64,000 nt of DNA from JACKIP01 sp963710165. GTDB taxonomy: Bacteria > Pseudomonadota > Alphaproteobacteria > Micavibrionales > Micavibrionaceae. The notes beneath the pieces were generated by a model. That model did not search any database, had not been told where the DNA came from, and saw nothing but the letters and a program-made list of their open reading frames with translations. Location of the stretch: contig CAVPYZ010000005.1 in NCBI GenBank assembly GCA_963710165.1, forward strand, positions 1 through 64,000. The letters are read 5' to 3'. This document shows positions 17,671 to 25,311 of this stretch, one piece after another (within the stretch, counting starts at the first letter, position 1; each line of letters begins with the position of its first letter). A program made the translations under genes and the position numbers.

Positions 17671-18071
17671 TGTCTGAAGTTCAGGTTAAAATAAATAATA
17701 AATCTTATGGTATTGCTTGTGATGAAGGCCAAGAAGAGCGCGTTGGCGAGTTGGGCAAATATGTGAATGAGCGTCTCACCGCTCTCATGAATTCCGGTGC
17801 AGGAACGAGCGAGGTTCAAAACCTTGTACTAACCTCTATCATTCTTGCCGATGAAATCGCCGATCTTCAGGATTATGTCAGTAAACTGGAAGATCAAGTT
17901 ACAAATCCCGAAGGCAGCGTACAGATCAAAGAAGTCGAAGTTATTAAAGAAGTTCAGGTTCCCGCCGACAGCGCATTAACGGATGAAGACGTTGAGCAGG
18001 TTGCCGACATGGTCATGAACGTGGCGGGTCGCATTGACGCCCTTTCAAATAAGCTTGCCAAAGCGGCATAA
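17670..18071 (+). CDS. zapA: Cell division protein ZapA
   Basis: Binds FtsZ and bundles its filaments at mid-cell. The 133-residue protein has the family N-terminal domain: VQVKINNKSYGIACDEGQE (5-23), a helix with VGELGKYVNERL, and VLTSIILADEIADLQD. A C-terminal coiled coil with a charged stretch (IKEVEVIKEVQVP) follows. It overlaps the upstream DUF4164-like gene by one base. The order zapA, 6S RNA, fau, also known from E. coli, is kept here. Confidence 0.9.
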   Translation: MSEVQVKINNKSYGIACDEGQEERVGELGKYVNERLTALMNSGAGTSEVQNLVLTSIILADEIADLQDYVSKLEDQVTNPEGSVQIKEVEVIKEVQVPADSALTDEDVEQVADMVMNVAGRIDALSNKLAKAA

Positions 18072-18084
18072 AACCCAAACGCAC

Positions 18085-18114
18085 CGTCATTGCGAGCGAA
18101 GTAAAGAGCAACCC
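18085..18114 (+). repeat. Dispersed repeat, copy 1 (CGTCATTGCGAG family)
   Basis: Begins CGTCATTGCGAG and ends GCAACCC. It resembles the intergenic CGTCATTGCGAG...AGCAATC repeat seen in many proteobacterial genomes. A second, more degenerate copy lies at 18410-18436 in the same orientation, on the other side of the 6S RNA. Confidence 0.55.
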
Positions 18115-18211
18115 AAAAACCTTTGTAATTAAAGCGTTTTAATTTGCGGATATCTTAATGTGGCACACTATAAATCTTGCTTTTCACACATATAAAGCGC
18201 ATATCAATTAT

Positions 18212-18375
18212 GGCTGCGGCGTTCGAGGGCACAAGAATCCCTTTGACCGATGCTTTTTCGCATAGGGAGCTGTCCCTGCCTTTGTCTGCTGATTCGTTCA
18301 GAGGCTTTGGCATACGGTGCCCACCTGGTTTTCCGGGTCAGATGCGGATCTATATTGCCTCCGGCGCACGCGGCT
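18212..18375 (+). ncRNA. ssrS: 6S RNA
   Basis: A non-coding RNA of about 164 nt that would bind sigma-70 RNA polymerase. It sits exactly between zapA and fau, the classical ssrS position. The ends form a closing stem: GGCTGCGGCG...GAGGGC (18212-18230) pairs, with bulges and G-T pairs, with GCCTCCGGCGCACGCGGC (18357-18374). Inside are hairpins such as ACCTGG/CCGGGT (about 18330-18345) and CTGA/TCAG. The strings GGGAGCTGTCCC and GCCCACCTG resemble alphaproteobacterial 6S sequences I remember. A small open frame across it (18177-18440) is treated as fortuitous. Exact ends are estimates. Confidence 0.75.
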
Positions 18376-18409
18376 ATTTATCTTTACTAGTTTTTGTTTG
18401 TAATATGAG

Positions 18410-18436
18410 CGTGATTGCGAGTAGAGCCAAGCAACC
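18410..18436 (+). repeat. Dispersed repeat, copy 2 (degenerate)
   Basis: Begins CGTGATTGCGAG and ends CCAAGCAACC. It aligns with copy 1 apart from two short gaps and a few mismatches. Confidence 0.5.
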
Positions 18437-18577
18437 ATAAAAAAGATCAGAAATATATCTTCCAATCTGCTATATTATAGCTTCGGTAAATCAGAAAAAA
18501 AAACGGGAGAGCCCCCCCCCTCAAAAATTGAAAACGAACTGAGTAGGAGTTATTTTTTCAAATAAAATCAATTATTT
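18437..18577. other. Leader of fau with A9 and C9 runs
   Basis: Non-coding stretch after the 6S RNA. It holds an uninterrupted A9 at 18495-18503 and C9 at 18512-18520, then TAGGAG at about 18544. I see no further gene in it. Confidence 0.6.
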
Positions 18578-19153
18578 ATGACCCTCACAAAGCAAGATAT
18601 TAGAGATCAGGCGAAACGGTATCGCCAAAGCCTTCGTCCCGATATTGATGATGCGGAAAAAGCCTGCGCGTTGTTTTTTGAAACGTGCAAACCGCGCAAA
18701 GATCACGTCATCGCTTTATACTGGCCGATGAAAGACGAATTTTCAACACAGCTTATTTTAGAGCGATTATTAGATGAGGGTTTTACCTGCTGTTTGCCGG
18801 TTACATCCAAAACGGAACGTCCGTTAACATTTGCAAAATGGACGAAAAATGATCCTCTTCATGAAGGGGCATATAAGGTGCAAGAACCCGTAATAAATAA
18901 AGATACGCAGTGGGTTGAACCTGATATTGTGATCGTTCCGCTCATCGCATTTGACCGTCGCGGTCATCGCCTTGGTTATGGTGCGGGACATTATGATGCA
19001 ACATTGGAAAAGCTGCGCTCTCAAAAAGATATTACCTCTGTCGGCATTGCTTTTGACAAACAGCTGGTGCTGTTTCCTCTCCCTGCCGAGGCGCATGATC
19101 AACCGCTCGACCTTGTGATTACACCAGAAAAGGTTTATAGCTTTTCGTCATGA
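18578..19153 (+). CDS. fau: 5-formyltetrahydrofolate cyclo-ligase
   Basis: Converts 5-formyl-THF to 5,10-methenyl-THF using ATP, salvaging an inhibitory folate. The 191-residue protein shows KQDIRDQAKRYRQSL at the N-terminus, ALYWPMKDEFST (about 48-59) and the family signature IVPLIAFDRRGHRLGYGAGHYDATL (read in two parts, about 118-142), which binds nucleotide and substrate. It lies next to the 6S RNA, as ygfA does in E. coli, and its stop overlaps the ymdB start by 4 bases (ATGA), so the two are co-translated. Confidence 0.93.
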   Translation: MTLTKQDIRDQAKRYRQSLRPDIDDAEKACALFFETCKPRKDHVIALYWPMKDEFSTQLILERLLDEGFTCCLPVTSKTERPLTFAKWTKNDPLHEGAYKVQEPVINKDTQWVEPDIVIVPLIAFDRRGHRLGYGAGHYDATLEKLRSQKDITSVGIAFDKQLVLFPLPAEAHDQPLDLVITPEKVYSFSS

Positions 19154-19956
19154 AAATAATATTTATCGGTGATATATACGGACGGAGCGGGCGCGACGCA
19201 TTACAAAAACAACTTCCTATTCTAAAAAATAAATATGATCCTGATGCGATCATCGTCAACGGTGAAAATGCGGCGCATGGTCACGGGATTACGAAATCTA
19301 TCTGTGAGGAAATATTCAAACTGGATGTTGATGTGATTACACTGGGGGATCATACATGGGATCAGCGCGAAATTATCTCTCAAATCGATAAGGAAAAACG
19401 CCTGCTGCGTCCGATTAACCTGCCCGAAGGCGCGCCGGGTAAGGGCAGTATCAAAATCACAACACGCAACGGGAAACAACTTCTTATCATAAGCGCAATG
19501 GCGCGAACCTTTATGGAGCCGATAGAGTGCCCGTTTCGCCGCGTTGATCAAGAGCTCAAGAATTTTAAAATAGGGCAAAATATTGATGCTGTTTTCATCG
19601 ATTTTCACGGGGAAGCAACATCTGAGAAAATGGCATTCGGCCATTATTTTGACGGACGTGTTTCCGGTATTGTCGGCACTCATACACATGTTCCTACCGC
19701 GGATGCACATATTCTGGAACACGGCACAGCCTATCAGACGGATGCTGGCATGACAGGTGATTATAACAGCGTCATCGGGCGGCGGAAGGATATTTCCATC
19801 TTTGGTTTCCTACGCAAAATGCCAGGCGAAAAGCCACAGCCCGCCAGTGGTGAAGGAACAGTTTGCGGTACGATGATTAATATTAATGACGGCACAGGTC
19901 TGGCACGTTCAATTGAAAGCTTTCGTCTAGGTGGCTGTTTGTCTCAAACTGCCTGA
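19150..19956 (+). CDS. ymdB: YmdB/TIGR00282-type metallophosphoesterase
   Basis: A 268-residue phosphodiesterase-like enzyme; Bacillus YmdB hydrolyses cyclic nucleotides. Metal-binding motifs are in order: GDIYGRSGRDAL at 5-16, NGENAAHGHGI (36-46), GDHTWDQREI (64-73), DFHGEATSEK (about 153), and GTHTHVPTAD with the closing TDAGMTGDY. All di-metal ligands expected from the family are present. It overlaps fau by 4 bases. It converges on an unknown gene and overlaps that gene's 3' end by 13 bases. Confidence 0.9.
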   Translation: MKIIFIGDIYGRSGRDALQKQLPILKNKYDPDAIIVNGENAAHGHGITKSICEEIFKLDVDVITLGDHTWDQREIISQIDKEKRLLRPINLPEGAPGKGSIKITTRNGKQLLIISAMARTFMEPIECPFRRVDQELKNFKIGQNIDAVFIDFHGEATSEKMAFGHYFDGRVSGIVGTHTHVPTADAHILEHGTAYQTDAGMTGDYNSVIGRRKDISIFGFLRKMPGEKPQPASGEGTVCGTMININDGTGLARSIESFRLGGCLSQTA

Positions 19957-20459
19957 TCTTTTGCATGCTTTTTGTGATACCTGTCGCAAGCATCACAAAT
20001 CGCAAAGTATAGATTGTCACCTTTAACACCACCTTCACCCCTTAACTTACTATGCAAGATGGCTGTGATGGTCGTGTGATAAGCTTGGATGATATCTTGT
20101 AAATCCGAATCCGGCTGTTTTGCTGTTTCAATCAGGGTAATCATTTTATCGGAAATTTTGGAAACGAGCGGATAATCGAACATACCGCCATTTGCTTTTA
20201 ATTGCATAATGGGATTTATCAAACCGCTCATCAATTCATGGTTGGAGGCTTCGGTTTTCGGATTATAGGCATGGTCCAGACCGCGCCGTAAGGCTTCCAT
20301 GTAATTTAATGCAATTGGCTCAAAATCAACATTATTTTCTTCAAGAAGCTGTTGCGCCTGCGCCAGAATATTCTTCGCAAGACCGCCCGATCCAACCTTT
20401 ATTTTTAAAGTATTTGGCGGTGTATAAAATTTCGCTTTCGGTGTCTGTTCTTCAGTCAT
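19944..20459 (-). CDS. Unknown protein co-encoded with a response regulator
   Basis: I do not recognise this 171-residue soluble protein. It is largely helical, with an N-terminal Lys/Gly-rich stretch (TLKIKVGSGGLAKNILAQA), a middle with MEALRRGLDHAYNP, and a C-terminal part with LHSKLRGEGGVKGDNLYFAICDAC (in two pieces) and a His/Lys tail. The ATG at 20459 lies inside the last codons of the upstream response regulator (8-bp overlap), so the two proteins are made together. It could be an output or binding partner of that regulator. The region before YHTTITAILHSKL recalls an Hpt helix only loosely, without the HxxKG motif. Confidence 0.75.
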   Translation of the reverse strand: MTEEQTPKAKFYTPPNTLKIKVGSGGLAKNILAQAQQLLEENNVDFEPIALNYMEALRRGLDHAYNPKTEASNHELMSGLINPIMQLKANGGMFDYPLVSKISDKMITLIETAKQPDSDLQDIIQAYHTTITAILHSKLRGEGGVKGDNLYFAICDACDRYHKKHAKDQAV

Positions 20460-21087
20460 CTTTCTTCTTCTCTGCAAAATCTACGATTAAAGGGTCCTTA
20501 TTCTTAATGGCGTTATTCTCAATTACTTTTTGTTGTTTCATTAGATTGCGATAGGCATCGTCATCTTTCGATATAGATGAACTTTTGTTATTTTTTGCAT
20601 GATCCTCATTACGTCTGAAAGGACCTCTAAATAAATCCAGAATACGACGGCGACGATCAGGGCCAAAAAAGCTTTCCGACTCAACAAAATCGCGCGGCGC
20701 CTCGATAATGCTTTCAATGCGTTTATATAAATCGCCTGCCTTGAAAGGTTTCACGACGAATTCTGTAATACCTGTATCGCGCGCCTCAATAACGCGCTGT
20801 TTCTGGCTAAAACCTGTTAAAAGGATTATTGGGACAAATTTATTTGGTGATTTATCACTCTGGCGGATTTTATGCGCCATTTCGATGCCATTGGTTGGCT
20901 TCATCATCCAATCCGAAACAACAAGATCGGGGTTATATCGGCAAAAGGTCTCAAACCCTTCTTCTCCGTCATTGGCCGTATAAACATCTTTGAAGCCGAA
21001 TGTATCAATCACCGATTTGATCAATTCGACCATAGGCAGATTGTCTTCAACAATCAGCACAGATGCCTTGTGAAACTCGTAAGCCAT
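20452..21087 (-). CDS. CheY-type response regulator with C-terminal extension
   Basis: A 211-residue single-receiver protein. The receiver spans 8-130 with the acidic pair in VEDN, phospho-acceptor D59 in VVSDWMM, Thr in LLTGFS and K113 in VVKPF. A charged tail follows, containing FFGPDRRRR and GPFRRNEDH, a motif common to alphaproteobacterial stand-alone receivers. No DNA-binding domain is present, so output is by protein contact. Its gene overlaps the following unknown gene by 8 bases. It is divergent from yebC. Confidence 0.9.
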   Translation of the reverse strand: MAYEFHKASVLIVEDNLPMVELIKSVIDTFGFKDVYTANDGEEGFETFCRYNPDLVVSDWMMKPTNGIEMAHKIRQSDKSPNKFVPIILLTGFSQKQRVIEARDTGITEFVVKPFKAGDLYKRIESIIEAPRDFVESESFFGPDRRRRILDLFRGPFRRNEDHAKNNKSSSISKDDDAYRNLMKQQKVIENNAIKNKDPLIVDFAEKKKDD

Positions 21088-21182
21088 GGTAAAACTAAAT
21101 TAATTTTTATATTTATTATATATATTATTAACAATTATCATTAACTTACAATTAATAATATCTAGAAAGTAAGAGGAAATTT

Positions 21183-21938
21183 ATGGCGGGTCATTCCAAA
21201 TGGGCAAATATACAACACCGTAAGGGCGCACAGGACAAAAAGCGCGGTAAAATCTTTTCAAAATTAAGTAAGGAAATTACGGTTGCGGCAAAAATGGGCG
21301 GCGGCGATCCGGATATGAATCCAAGGTTACGTTTGGCGATTCAAAACGCCAAAGGCCAATCGATGCCGAAAAATAATATTGAAACAGCCATTCAAAAAGG
21401 TGCCGGCAATACCGAAGGCGCGGATTACGAGGAAATTCGTTACGAAGGCTATGGCCCGGGCGGCGTTGCAGTGGTTGTAGAAGTTATGACAGATAATCGT
21501 AACCGCGCCGCAACAGATATGCGTACGCTTTTTTCCAAAAACGGCGGCAATTTGGGTGAGACAGGCGCGGTCGGATTTATGTTTGATCGTATGGGAGAGA
21601 TTTTCTATCCTGCCGATAAAGCCACTGCTGATGAAATGTTTGAAGCTGCCGTCGAGGCAGGTGCAGAAAACGTTGAAAGCGACGAACAGGGGCATATTAT
21701 TTATACCGCAGATACAGATTTGGCGAGTGTTCGTGACGCGCTTGAAGCGAAATACGGCGAAGCCGAGCGTGCAGGCCTCATCTGGAAACCCAATCTTCTC
21801 ACCGAAGTTGATGAAGATAAAGCAGGAAGCCTGTTAAAAATGGTTGACGCGTTGGAAGATAATGACGACGTCCAAAGCGTCACGACAAATATGGATGCCA
21901 GTGATGAGGTTATGGAGAAATTGATGGCATCGGAATAG
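21183..21938 (+). CDS. yebC: YebC/PmpR family protein
   Basis: A 251-residue member of the YebC family, known as a DNA-binding regulator in some bacteria and recently linked to translation of proline-rich stretches. The N-terminus AGHSKWANIQHRKGAQDKKR is diagnostic, followed by GKIFSKLSKEITVAAK and YEGYGPGGVAVVVE. It heads the ruv genes, a common position across bacteria. AAGTAAGAGGAAA before the ATG provides a ribosome site. The next gene starts directly after its TAG. Confidence 0.96.
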   Translation: MAGHSKWANIQHRKGAQDKKRGKIFSKLSKEITVAAKMGGGDPDMNPRLRLAIQNAKGQSMPKNNIETAIQKGAGNTEGADYEEIRYEGYGPGGVAVVVEVMTDNRNRAATDMRTLFSKNGGNLGETGAVGFMFDRMGEIFYPADKATADEMFEAAVEAGAENVESDEQGHIIYTADTDLASVRDALEAKYGEAERAGLIWKPNLLTEVDEDKAGSLLKMVDALEDNDDVQSVTTNMDASDEVMEKLMASE

Positions 21939-22367
21939 ATGAAGAAAATAGATATTCTAGATATTCTGATCTTAGCTATACCAGCTTCTTTTATCTACGG
22001 TGCTCTAAGTTTATATGGTGTTTTTATAGGTCTCTGGCTTTTAGAAACGGATATAAATAAAACTGATTTAAAAGCGGTTTCAACGACATTATTAATACTT
22101 TCAATCAGTATATCTGGTGTTTATGTATTAATTAACTGTTGGTCATATATCTTGAAAAATCACGAAAAAAAGAAAATTATAGCAAGAAGAAGTAAGTATT
22201 TATTTTCAATTTTCCTTGCAATAATCTTGATACTGATAGTGTGTTGGTTTGTTTTTGAACCTTCTATATTCAATAATGTTTGGTGGCTATTATTCTATGT
22301 GTGGAATATCTTATTAGTATTCAGATTAGGGACTAAATTCTTTAATTTAAAAAGTCTAGAACAATGA
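21939..22367 (+). CDS. Unknown four-helix membrane protein inside the yebC-ruv operon
   Basis: A 142-residue protein with four predicted membrane helices (about 8-35, 44-68, 82-106 and 110-130) and a basic loop (KNHEKKKIIARRSK) between helices 2 and 3. I see no family motif. The start codon directly follows the yebC stop, and its stop overlaps the ruvC start by 4 bases, so it is translated as part of the operon. Its codons are markedly more AT-rich than yebC and ruvC, which suggests later insertion into an old operon. Confidence 0.75.
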   Translation: MKKIDILDILILAIPASFIYGALSLYGVFIGLWLLETDINKTDLKAVSTTLLILSISISGVYVLINCWSYILKNHEKKKIIARRSKYLFSIFLAIILILIVCWFVFEPSIFNNVWWLLFYVWNILLVFRLGTKFFNLKSLEQ

Positions 22368-22834
22368 AAATCATCGGGGTTGATCCAGGGTTGCAAAAAA
22401 CCGGATGGGGGATTATTGAAGTCTCTGGCTCATCTTTAAAATTTGTGGCGTGCGGATTGATAAAAACTAATCCGAAAGACGCTATGTCCCGACGACTTCA
22501 GGTATTATCCGAAGGGTTACAGCATGTTTTGATCCAGTTCGAACCTGTGACAGCGGCGATTGAAGATACGTTCGTAAACCAAAATCCGACAACGTCTTTA
22601 AAGCTGGGCATGGCACGCGGTGCTTTAATGCTGAGTATGGCGCAAAAAGGTTTGGATGTGGCCGAATATGCACCGAATAAAATTAAAAAATCCGTTGTGG
22701 GGCAGGGCCATGCGGGTAAAGACCAAGTTGGTATGATGATTAAGGTGCTGTTGCCTTCTTGTGGAGAACTAAAAGAAGATGAGGCAGATGCGCTTGCTAT
22801 CGCAATTACACATGCGCATTATAGGCAGGCATGA
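22364..22834 (+). CDS. ruvC: Holliday junction resolvase RuvC
   Basis: Cuts Holliday junctions at the end of homologous recombination. It is 156 residues with the acidic active site: D7 in GVDPGLQKTGWG, Glu in AIEDTFVNQNP (about 66-68) and the C-terminal pair in KEDEADALAIAI. It overlaps the preceding membrane gene and the following ruvA by 4 bases each, indicating coupled translation. Confidence 0.96.
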   Translation: MKIIGVDPGLQKTGWGIIEVSGSSLKFVACGLIKTNPKDAMSRRLQVLSEGLQHVLIQFEPVTAAIEDTFVNQNPTTSLKLGMARGALMLSMAQKGLDVAEYAPNKIKKSVVGQGHAGKDQVGMMIKVLLPSCGELKEDEADALAIAITHAHYRQA

Positions 22835-23454
22835 TTGGAAAATTATCAGGAATTATTGACTCGTTTCACCAAGGACATTTGATCCTTGATGTTGGCGGAG
22901 TCGGCTATCTGGTATTCGCCAGCACGCGCACATTGTCCCAGGTCGGGCAAGTGGGTGATACGCTCAGTTTGCTGATCGATACACACGTGCGCGAAGACCA
23001 TATTCACCTTTACGGCTTTCAAAATGCGGAGGAACAAAGATGGTTTCGCTTATTAACCTCGGTTCAGGGAGTTGGCGTTAAAGCAGGGCTTTCCATTCTG
23101 TCCGTTTGCGCTCCACAGGAATTGTCTCTGGCCATTGCGGCGCAAGATAAGGCAACAATCACACGTGCGGATGGCGTCGGACCAAAAATTGCCAATCGCA
23201 TTTTATTGGAATTGAAAAACAAAGTCGGCGAGGTTGATTTTAGTCTAAATACGGTTCAAAGCGGGTCAAATGTAGGCACGAAACAGTCGGCGAACGCTTC
23301 TATCAATCAAGACGCTGTTCAGGCGCTTGTGTCTTTAGGGTACGCACGTTCGGAAGCTTATAGTGCTATTACAAAGGTTTCTGCGGAACAAGGGGCTGAA
23401 ATAACACTACAAAACCTGATCACTCTGTCTTTGAAAGAGCTTTCTAATGATTAA
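22831..23454 (+). CDS. ruvA: Holliday junction helicase subunit RuvA
   Basis: Binds the four-way junction and loads the RuvB motor. The 207-residue protein has the N-terminal OB-fold (MIGKLSGIIDSFHQGHLILD, then HVREDHIHLYGF), tandem helix-hairpin-helix motifs (LLTSVQGVGVKAGLSIL and RADGVGPKIANRILLELK) and a C-terminal RuvB-binding domain from about 158. It overlaps ruvC by 4 bases. A LysE-type gene separates it from ruvB. Confidence 0.96.
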   Translation: MIGKLSGIIDSFHQGHLILDVGGVGYLVFASTRTLSQVGQVGDTLSLLIDTHVREDHIHLYGFQNAEEQRWFRLLTSVQGVGVKAGLSILSVCAPQELSLAIAAQDKATITRADGVGPKIANRILLELKNKVGEVDFSLNTVQSGSNVGTKQSANASINQDAVQALVSLGYARSEAYSAITKVSAEQGAEITLQNLITLSLKELSND

Positions 23455-23474
23455 CATGATAGTCGGGTAAATTC

Positions 23475-24140
23475 ATGAGTTTTGATATCGCGATCATATT
23501 TTTTATCTCTCTGGTTTTGATGTGGGTCAAACCGGGGCCAGCGCAGCTTTTAAAGATTACGACGACGCTGGATAGGGGGTTTTTACAAGGCATACTTATT
23601 TCGCTAGGAAGTATTCTGGTATGTTGCTTTTTCTTTATTATCGCCGCGATGGGCTATAAAGCCTTATCAGAAATTTTTCAATATACGGGGAAAGTTCTTC
23701 AACTATTTGGCGGGGTTTATTTGAGCTATCTGGCATATAAAAGCTTTCGGAAAATATCAAATGGTAATACCAAAGTCGCGGAGAATAGCAAATTGGTAGA
23801 AAAAGATATTTTCGGATATTTTGCCGCCGGCGTACTCATAACGCTCTCCAACCCGTTCTGGCTTTTTTACTTTATCGGCATATTGCCGACGCTGTTACCA
23901 CTTGAAAGTTTTACGATAAGCAGTTTCCAGCTAGGAATTTTGTTGGTATTCATGTCTGGGATTATTGTGGACGGCCCGATGCTGCTGCTGGTTTCCCAGA
24001 TACAAAAGTCTTTTTCGAGCGAAAAAATCAATAAAGGCATTAATATTTTTATCAGTTTCAGCTTTCTGGTCATCGCACTTTTCTTATTCTATTCGGCTTT
24101 TTTCGTGGAACAGATGAGTTTTAATATTGTGAACCAATAG
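23475..24140 (+). CDS. LysE/RhtB-type exporter
   Basis: A 221-residue inner-membrane protein with about six hydrophobic segments (5-25, 38-65, 70-88, 112-135, 148-172 and 188-212). It has the LysE-family N-terminal pattern VKPGPAQLLKITTTLDRG and the NPFWLFYFIG motif at about 124-133. Relatives export amino acids or similar small molecules; the substrate here is unknown. The position between ruvA and ruvB is unusual for this otherwise tight operon. Confidence 0.85.
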   Translation: MSFDIAIIFFISLVLMWVKPGPAQLLKITTTLDRGFLQGILISLGSILVCCFFFIIAAMGYKALSEIFQYTGKVLQLFGGVYLSYLAYKSFRKISNGNTKVAENSKLVEKDIFGYFAAGVLITLSNPFWLFYFIGILPTLLPLESFTISSFQLGILLVFMSGIIVDGPMLLLVSQIQKSFSSEKINKGINIFISFSFLVIALFLFYSAFFVEQMSFNIVNQ

Positions 24141-24190
24141 CTTTTTCGTCCTGATAAAACAAATATCGTAAAAAAGCCGTTCTATTTATG

Positions 24191-24216
24191 ACTATCAGTT
24201 CTGTTTTTTTGATAGT
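24191..24216. repeat. Inverted repeat before ruvB
   Basis: ACTATCA at 24191-24197 and TGATAGT at 24210-24216 with a 12-base T-rich loop, 42 bp before the ruvB start. It could be an operator or a weak attenuator of read-through from the LysE-type gene. Confidence 0.35.
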
Positions 24217-24257
24217 GATGCTATGTTACATCTGAATTTAACCAGTAAATAAATATT

Positions 24258-25306
24258 ATGTCCGAGCTGTCATCCAAAAATAATGATTTAGATAGAATTG
24301 AACAACAAGAGGATGTTCCCCTTGAAAAGGCGTTGCGTCCGCTACAGCTTAATGAATTTATCGGACAGAAGAAATTAAAAGAAAACTTAAGAATATTTAT
24401 AGAAGCGTCAAAAAGCCGTAAGGACGCAATGGATCATGTGCTGTTTTTTGGACCACCGGGGTTGGGTAAGACAACTTTGGCACAAATAGTCGCGAAAGAA
24501 CTGGGGGTTGGTTTTCGTTCGACGTCCGGCCCTGTGATTGCGCGGGCAGGGGATTTGGCAGCTATTTTGACCAATTTACAACCGCATGATGTTTTATTCA
24601 TTGATGAAATCCACCGTTTAAATCCTGCGGTAGAAGAGATTTTATACCCGGCGATGGAAGATGGTAAGTTAGATATTATGATCGGTGAAGGTCCTGCGGC
24701 GCGTTCGGTGCAAATTGAGTTACCGCCCTTCACACTGGTTGGCGCAACCACGAGGAGCGGTCTTTTAACAGGGCCTTTGCGTGATCGTTTCGGCATTCCC
24801 ATGCGTCTGGAATTTTATGAGGCGGATGAACTTCAAAAAATTGTAATACGTACAGCCGGCTTACTGGATATGCCGATGAGCGACGACGGCGCGCTGGAAA
24901 TTGCATCCCGTTCAGAGGAACCCCGCGTATAGCAGGACGCTTGACACGCCGCGTACGTGATTTTGCAGATGTGTTGAAAGCTAAAATAGTCGATGCCGCA
25001 TTGGCCGATCAGGCATTACAACGATTGGACGTTGATGCTTCGGGGCTGGACGGCATGGACAGGCGCTATATCACAGTTATTATCGAAAACTACGGTGGGG
25101 GTCCGGTCGGTATCGATACGCTCGCCGCAATTTTGTCAGAGCAACGCGACGTTATAGAAGATGTGATTGAACCATATTTGCTTCAACAGGGGTTTGTTCA
25201 GCGCACACCACGGGGGCGCCTGTTAACGCATAAGGCCTATAAGCATTTGGGGCTAGAAAATATTATGCCGCGTACCCAGCAAAATGACGATTTATTCGGT
25301 GCCTGA
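24258..25306 (+). pseudogene. ruvB: Holliday junction helicase motor RuvB, interrupted by a single-base frameshift
   Basis: AAA+ ATPase that drives branch migration. The first part (24258 to about 24920) holds LRPLQLNEFIGQKKLKENL, Walker A GPPGLGKTTLA (about 69-79), Walker B LFIDEIHRL and sensor motif GATTRSGLL. After about residue 218 the frame runs into a stop, and the rest (TRRVRDFADV onward, ending in TPRGRLLTHKAYKHLG) is in another frame. At 24909-24920 the sequence reads CGTTCAGAGGAACC; one more A would restore the family SRGTPRIAGRL. Combined length is about 349, normal for RuvB. A sequence error or very recent mutation is likely because ruvA and ruvC are intact. Confidence 0.9.
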
Positions 25307-25311
25307 GTAGC

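Noticed and set aside
18177..18440. Open frame of 87 codons over the zapA-fau gap
   Set aside because: It lies across the predicted 6S RNA, has no ribosome site and its product resembles no protein; the base pairing of the region explains it better.
24905..24925. Programmed frameshift in ruvB
   Set aside because: No slippery sequence at CGTTCAGAGG; a missing A explains the loss simply.
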